Of a stretch of DNA of 64,000 nucleotides, positions 59,100 through 64,000 are shown piece by piece. Below the pieces are notes generated by a model. It saw nothing but the letters and a program-made list of their open reading frames with translations, was not told where the DNA came from and searched no databases. Source of the DNA: Cryptomeria japonica. Taxonomy: Eukaryota > Streptophyta > Pinopsida > Cupressales > Cupressaceae. Position 1 is the stretch's first letter. Every line of letters begins with the position of its first letter. The stretch is from positions 600,925,644 to 600,989,643 of the forward strand of contig NC_081415.1 in the NCBI RefSeq assembly GCF_030272615.1. The letters run 5' to 3'. Position numbers and translations under genes: made by a program.

Positions 59100-59234
59100 T
59101 GTTGGTGTTGGAAATAAGCCACACCCGGACCAACGATGGACTGGTCCAAGAGGGGCCAGTAGCTCGGTGGTAGAGCACGCCAGCAGCGTATGGAAGGTCA
59201 TAGGTTCGAGTCCTAGCTGGTCCATGTCTCAACA
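59100..59234 (+). repeat. 5' LTR of the TRIM
   Basis: 135 bp, TGTTGGTGTTGG to GTCTCAACA. Ahead of the tRNA-like unit, GGACCA (59127-59132) and TGGTCC (59142-59147) form a 6-bp hairpin stem. The word CTGGTCCA at 59141-59148 is repeated at the tRNA-like 3' end (59217-59224). Confidence 0.95.
59153..59224 (+). ncRNA. tRNA-like unit in the TRIM 5' LTR
   Basis: 72 nt. Acceptor GGGCCAG pairs with CTGGTCC over all seven positions (one G-T). The D arm GCTC/GAGC has a 7-nt loop. The T arm TAGG/CCTA with loop TTCGAGT has one mispair at its base (A-G). The A box TAGCTCGGTGG is at 59160-59170 and the perfect B box GGTTCGAGTCC at 59203-59213. The discriminator is A. The anticodon arm does not fold normally (loop GCAGCGT, no T33), so it is not a working tRNA. 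The D arm is closest in look to plant tRNA-Cys, but I cannot assign the source. Confidence 0.85.
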
Positions 59235-59298
59235 TGGTATCAGAGCCAGATCCAGGCTAGGAGCCCCAAGCACATGAGAGGTGTGGCTTAAGGGGGGG

Positions 59299-59433
59299 TG
59301 TTGGTGTTGGAAATAAGCCACACCCGGACCGACGATGGACTGGTCCAAGAGGGGCCAATAGCTCGGTGGTAGAGCACTCCAGCAGCGTATGGAAGGTCCT
59401 AGGTTCGAGTCCTAGCTGGTCCATGTCTCAACA
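59299..59433 (+). repeat. 3' LTR of the TRIM
   Basis: 135 bp. It differs from the 5' LTR by four substitutions (CAACG/CGACG, CCAGTAG/CCAATAG, CACGCC/CACTCC, GTCATA/GTCCTA). It is followed at once by the TGCAT target duplication. Confidence 0.95.
59352..59423 (+). ncRNA. tRNA-like unit in the TRIM 3' LTR
   Basis: The same 72-nt unit. Here the T stem pairs over all five positions (CTAGG/CCTAG) while the last acceptor pair is lost (A-C). Taken with the 5' copy, the parent unit paired fully in acceptor, D and T arms. The A box is at 59359-59369 and the B box at 59402-59412. The first TTTT (Pol III stop) after it is at 59451-59454, outside the element. Confidence 0.85.
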
Positions 59434-61429
59434 TGCATTTCTAGCAGTCCTTTTGTGTATGTGTTTGTATCATTATGAATTGTTGTTTTGTTAAAGCTAT
59501 AGTGTAAGTATGCATGTTAGAAGCTTCACCAGCCTTCGTAATTGATAAAACAACAAGCACTTTGCATTATTTACATGAAGAGTAGGGCTAGTGACACTCA
59601 AGCTATACACAAAAATTCCCTTAGAATCATTATTTTTTCTATACATCGTTCACTTAAAAATTCAATAATTGCTAATGGATGAGAGGGAAATTGGATAATA
59701 GACTGAGTTTGAAAATTAAAAAAAAGTGGATTTAACTACTAAAAATGAATGCCAAATGAAAGTAGACAATAATATACCTTTGGTGCAATGGCATATTATG
59801 AGAAATCTTGTGATTATTTTCTATCTTTCTCTGTCTCTCAATTCATGAATTGATGCAGTTCCTAACTTCCAATGTCTCTTTTAGGTAGGTTGACAAGGGA
59901 TGGTGATGAGGAAAGTTGTTCTATAGATTTAGAGATACAAATTTTCTTGATTCCCATTTTATTTAGGGTTCTGAATAAATGAAATGGTAAATTTGGAGGA
60001 ATGTGTGTAATTGTGAACCAATGATGCCAAATATGCCTTGCATGATTAGGTGATGTGATAAGTCTCTTGTGTTGGTTGATGATCCTTTAGCACAAAATCA
60101 GCACCATTATCTCACAAGTTTGCCTGATGCGTATGTACATGGGTTGAAGAATTAATTTATTTTGTTCTCAGTCCAATTTTATCTCTGTTTGGCTACTTGT
60201 GTCAATATAAACCTCATTTATGAGGTTTGAGTTTTGTACTAACAGTTTAACCCTCACGTAAGTGGTTTATCATGAAATTTTAGAGCCTCTATTGCTATAT
60301 CTTAATTAAAGAGAGTTGTTTGACAAGTTTGCTGCAAAGAAAAACTATTCATGTATCACTGTGCACAGCTTCATTCTCAAAAGTAGATTAATTTCATTTT
60401 TTTTGGGTGTTTGCCTTTGTCATAATTAATTAGAAGGCTGTCATCTTTAGGTTCTCATTTACTTGATTTTATGGATTTTTCAATATGATATTTTCTTATT
60501 GGTTTGGTTATTTCTAGGATCACATGCTGTTGGTTCCCTTAGTGTTTGTGTTGGTAGTGTTCCATATTCCCTTTGAGTTGCTTATCATTGCAAGGTTGTG
60601 ATATTTCCCTAAGTTGTGTTGCATATTCATTTGGTGTGCATCTTTCTTGGAATTAGCCACTATAACTATTGTGTCTAGGTTGCTTTATTGACCTCTGTTA
60701 TTGGTATAATTGTCAGCCAAGTTTTTCCATTCTTTGTTATTGGTACCAGTGTCAACTAAATCGTTTCCATTTGGTTAACATTTCAAGAAGCATTTTGGTT
60801 TGACTTATTGTGTGTTTTTGTGCATTACATTTCAAAAGTTAATTTTCTGATCAAAATATGGAGATTAGATTTGAATATTTTGTGTTAGCCAATCTAATTT
60901 TATTTTTGTTGCATGTGTATTAATGAGTGCTTTGACGAATTATTTGAGGGAGTAGGAAGTGGGAGAACACATTCTTTATGGTATGGAACTTCAACAAAAT
61001 TCAATGCAAAGAGATGTAGCCCAAGTATTGGGAGCATCAAGCATAGTCTGAAAACAAAGCGAAGGTTTCAACTTGATGCACATGTAAAAGCAAGAGACTT
61101 GTACATGTTCTAAGCTAGTGTGGAAGTCCAAAGGAAGGCTAGCCTTGAAAAACATAATGTAGCCATTCTAGAGCATGGCACACCATAGTCATTGCACAGC
61201 CTTGAACTATGGTCGGTCAGCATATTGGATTGCGTTAACAAATAAAGGTAACAAACATTTATAAGGCATTTGCCAAACTTCTACATGAGTAAACTCCATT
61301 ATATAGGGCAAAGTAGTTGCACAACTTTGAAGAGCATATCATAGCCCACGAGAAGCTAAGGTGCAATGTTGGTATGTGCTGGGCTTAAATTTTGGTGACT
61401 TTTTCAGCCTAGTTTCCCCCCTAGATCAG

Positions 61430-61550
61430 TTAATGTTGATGTGAGTGCGGGGGGGTACCCCCTTGCAGGGTCCAGTCCCTTGAACGGTTAGGGTTCTGTT
61501 GTGTTGTAAACACACACACACCCCTTTGCAAATGGGGACCCCGACTTTTT
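61430..61550. other. GC-rich block in RAD5A intron 11
   Basis: GCGGGGGGGTACCCCCTTGC is a G-run/C-run palindrome. It is followed by a (CA)5 run and a second C-run/G-run pair (CACCCCTTTGCAAATGGGGA). It stands out from the AT-rich intron and may be an edge of a decayed repeat. No terminal repeats or target duplications were found. Confidence 0.4.
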
Positions 61551-64000
61551 CACTTCTTAGGTTAGTCATTTTGCTCAATTTTTCTTAGCTTGGCAATGAT
61601 CTGATCTTTTAGCCTTTGGGGAAGGTAGTGATGTCTTGTCAGTTCGGGAGAGAACAGTTGATCAAACCTTGAAGTGTCTTATATTGCAACGTCTTGTCCT
61701 TAGGGTGTGATCAAGTAAAGAATTCATCAAGTTTAAAATCCATGAGTGAACTTCAAGTTTGAGAATGTAGAGCAAGATCACAAGGAAATTCACAAAATTT
61801 TGCTTGACAAAGCAAGAAATGTTGATGTCGTGAGGACAAGTTGTTAGGAAAGTGAAATTTTGAATTGCTGAAGTGTGGAAATTTGATGAAAAATTCAATG
61901 TCTTGACAAGGAAATCCTTGTCAAGGTCGAATTTTTTGACTTTGATAGGAGAGGAAAATAAGGAAAATTTAATAATTTTATTTTGGATAAAATGTGCGTT
62001 TTTTTATGGAAAATCCTTTTTGAAGATGTGAAAATTTAAAATTGAAGTACAAAATCCTTAGGAAATTCTTGAATTCAAGTATGAAGTCCTTGCACTATAT
62101 AAATTCATGCTTAGAAATCCTTAGACAAATTAATGTTGCATTTTAAATCCGTAACAATGTTGTGAATCCCTTGGAAAATCCATGTATAAAGATTGAATTT
62201 CGTTTGGAGAGTTCCTTGTCTAGGATGAAGGTCTTTCAAAGAATTCACGTAGGATTTGAATTTTTCCACATCTCAAAATCCACAAAATTTTAGTTGCATT
62301 TGGATTTTTCCATGCTAACTGAAAATCCACGAAATTAGGTGGAATCTGGATAAAATGCAAGTTTTTTGTATGGTAGAAATCCGCCTAAAAAGGCAGACCT
62401 AGGGCGGAATTCGCATAAGAATGCAGGAGAAGTGTGAATGCAGGAGAAGTGTGTTTGCTTTAATGAAGAGCTCAAATCTATATTAATACGAATTCAAACA
62501 AGGCAAAAGTACATCAACAAGAGATGGCTGGCATGATGGAGGAAAACATTCGAAAACCCCTTCAAAACTTGTGGAAAATGTCATGAAACATGAGAGAGAG
62601 AGATGAAGCTGACTTGAGGTGAATTTGAAACAATTTAGAAGCATTTTTGGAGGGAAATAAACCCATAGCCAACCCCTTTTATGTTAAATGTTTAATGAAA
62701 GGCATATTAAGGAGAGATTCAATGAAACTTTTAATTGTGAATCAAATGCAATTCAAGTAATTCAATGAGCAGAGCAGCGAAATTCCAAAAGGGAAGACAA
62801 TTTCAGAAGCAAAAGATGCGAATGGAAGAAGAGGGATCAGATCACAAGCAAGGAAGAGGATGAATTTGAACAAAAAATTAGGTTACAACAGAAGATGATG
62901 TTGATATTGTGAGCAAAAAGGAGGTCATGATTTACATGCAGATCTGAGTGTTTTTTTTTCATCATTTTTTATGCAATCTCAGACCTGAAGCGTTATTTCC
63001 ATATGGATTCCAAGTTGTGCAAGGATATAATTTCTTGTAAGAAAGTGTTGCAAAACAATTGTTGATGCCATTTTAGGATTGGTTTCACAAATCCCTCCTT
63101 GAAATATGTTTGTCAAGATGAATTTGAAGTGCAAGTTTTAAGGTTTCAATTTCCTTATCACAATGTGCTTGCATTTCATTGTAGGGTTTTGAAATTTGAT
63201 ATTTCATTTACAATTATAAATTCCATGATTGATGCCAAAAATGATGCATCAGATGATGGAAGTAGATGAGGCAAAGGATGATCAAAGATGAAGGACTTCA
63301 CAATGCAAGAGAGAGCTTTTTAAGGATTACTCTACATGGATGAAAAACATAACGACGACCTTGGATTTCCCTTGGAAATCCAAGATCAAGGTGAAGGACT
63401 CTACAAGAAGATCAACATTTAAGATGACATCACAATGCACAAGCGCAAGATATTACAACATGAAGAGCATTACAATATGGAGGATTGCTCAACTACGACA
63501 AAGGAAGTGCAAGGTAGCTAGGTCTAGAAGAGTTAATCAAAGTTAGAAACTTATTCGAATGAAGATGAAGAAGAAGATTCAAGGAGTTGATGCAATTTGG
63601 GAATATTAACCATCACAATCAATCAAAAAGCTTGATGATGTTGAATATCAAGAGATATTGTTAGAAATTCAAGGAGATGAAATTTTACAAGATATGCTAG
63701 TTGAGGTGGCGCTTACTCATCTTCAACTGATTAGATAATTTAAGGTCAATTTGTCCAAGTTCATTGAACTTGACTCATCCTACGAAGAAGATAAGTGGAC
63801 ATGTGGACACATTGAATGAAGTGTCATCATCTATTCCTTGTAAGTTGTGCCATTGGGGCTATCTTAATTGTCATTGGTCCTTTTTCAAGAGGGTATGTAT
63901 TAAAGCTTTTAATTTTTTTCATTGAATTATCTTGGCCATTGATTAGAATCAATTTGGGCCCTTTTGATGTGTGTTTTGTGACCATGTGCAACACATTATA

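Larger units (their letters stand above)
59100..59433 (+). mobile_element. 334-bp TRIM retrotransposon with tRNA-like LTRs
   Basis: Complete element: LTR 59100-59234, primer site TGGTATCAGAGCCAG (59235-59249, complement of initiator tRNA-Met, no gap), interior of only 64 bp, polypurine tract AAGGGGGGG (59290-59298) and LTR 59299-59433. Both LTRs are 135 bp, start TGTTGG, end CAACA and differ at four positions. A perfect target duplication TGCAT flanks it (59095-59099, 59434-59438). It codes for nothing, as expected of a TRIM moved in trans. Each LTR holds a tRNA-like unit with A and B boxes. It sits in the sense direction in RAD5A intron 11. The overall plan recalls Cassandra TRIMs, which carry 5S rRNA; here the Pol III module is a tRNA. 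Confidence 0.95.
57260..64000 (+). other. Intron 11 of RAD5A (over 6.7 kb, runs off the window)
   Basis: The intron opens with GTATATGG after CTGGAACCCCGATTCAG. No following helicase exon (N-N-L-E-D-L-Y-type block) was found before 64000. It holds a tandem duplication (58660-58837), a tRNA-bearing TRIM (59100-59433), a GC-rich block (61430-61550) and long AT-rich stretches. Stretches 57300-58650, 58840-59099, 59434-61400 and 61560-64000 show no supported gene. 63690-63890 (GAGGTGGCGC..., CATTGGGGCTATC) looks like decayed repeat but was not identified. Confidence 0.8.

Noticed and set aside
59153-59423. Two working tRNA genes in tandem
   Set aside because: The anticodon arms do not fold and lack T33, and both units sit at the same place in two LTRs of one element with primer site, polypurine tract and target duplication.
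59100-59433. A pair of tRNA-derived SINEs
   Set aside because: SINEs do not have TG...CA ends, an iMet primer site directly after the first copy, a purine tract before the second, or a 5-bp duplication around the pair. No A-rich tail is seen.
60913-61113. 66-codon plus-strand frame in the RAD5A intron
   Set aside because: No recognisable domain and no splice signals linking it to the helicase; chance frame or decayed repeat.

Overview
The window reads as nuclear DNA of a seed plant with a large, repeat-rich genome. A conifer or other gymnosperm is my best guess, from dense nested LTR retrotransposons and a gene intron of more than 6.7 kb, but nothing here fixes the species. No bacterial or organellar features were seen. 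Apart from one host gene, every recognisable coding stretch belongs to a decayed mobile element.

Bases 1-49890 are nested retrotransposons, named A-F here. A copia fragment (1-417, minus) abuts element A (plus; 418-34993), a Tat-like Ty3/gypsy element with gag, protease and only the integrase C-terminus. A is split by a 4.2-kb solo LTR (7342-11589, target duplication AGATA) and from 13526 by more insertions. Those are element C (812-bp LTR plus a long accessory ORF) and gypsy element B (gag-PR-archaeal-type RNase H-RT-RH-truncated INT, up to about 31325). C is itself split by complete copia element D (minus; 16109-23876, target duplication ATCCT), which has gag and a long unknown ORF but no pol. 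A resumes at 31326 with an antisense, intron-containing plant-mobile-domain (PMD) gene and its 3' LTR (34221-34993). Copia element F follows (34994-38190), with its 3' LTR split by element E (minus; 38191-49816). E is a full-length sister of A: same deletion of RT/RH/INT core, same antisense PMD gene.

Bases 49890-52440 are intergenic with a LINE ORF1 (DUF4283) remnant. From about 52500 to beyond the right edge lies the one host gene, a RAD5A-type HIRAN/SNF2 helicase of DNA-damage tolerance. Eleven exons are visible (647 codons, uninterrupted). The gene has a TATA box, an E2F-type site and a 5'-UTR intron, and runs into an intron of more than 6.7 kb.

The most novel object is inside that last intron. 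At 59100-59433 sits a 334-bp terminal-repeat retrotransposon in miniature (TRIM). It has two 135-bp LTRs, a 64-bp interior with tRNA-iMet primer site and polypurine tract, and a perfect TGCAT target duplication. Each LTR carries a 72-nt tRNA-like unit with Pol III A and B boxes. It is laid out like the 5S-bearing Cassandra elements but with a tRNA module. Other notable points are RNase H placed ahead of RT in element B, long accessory proteins of similar architecture in two unrelated elements (C and D), antisense PMD genes whose introns carry tandem repeats, and a strong local excess of ACCGGT in element D.
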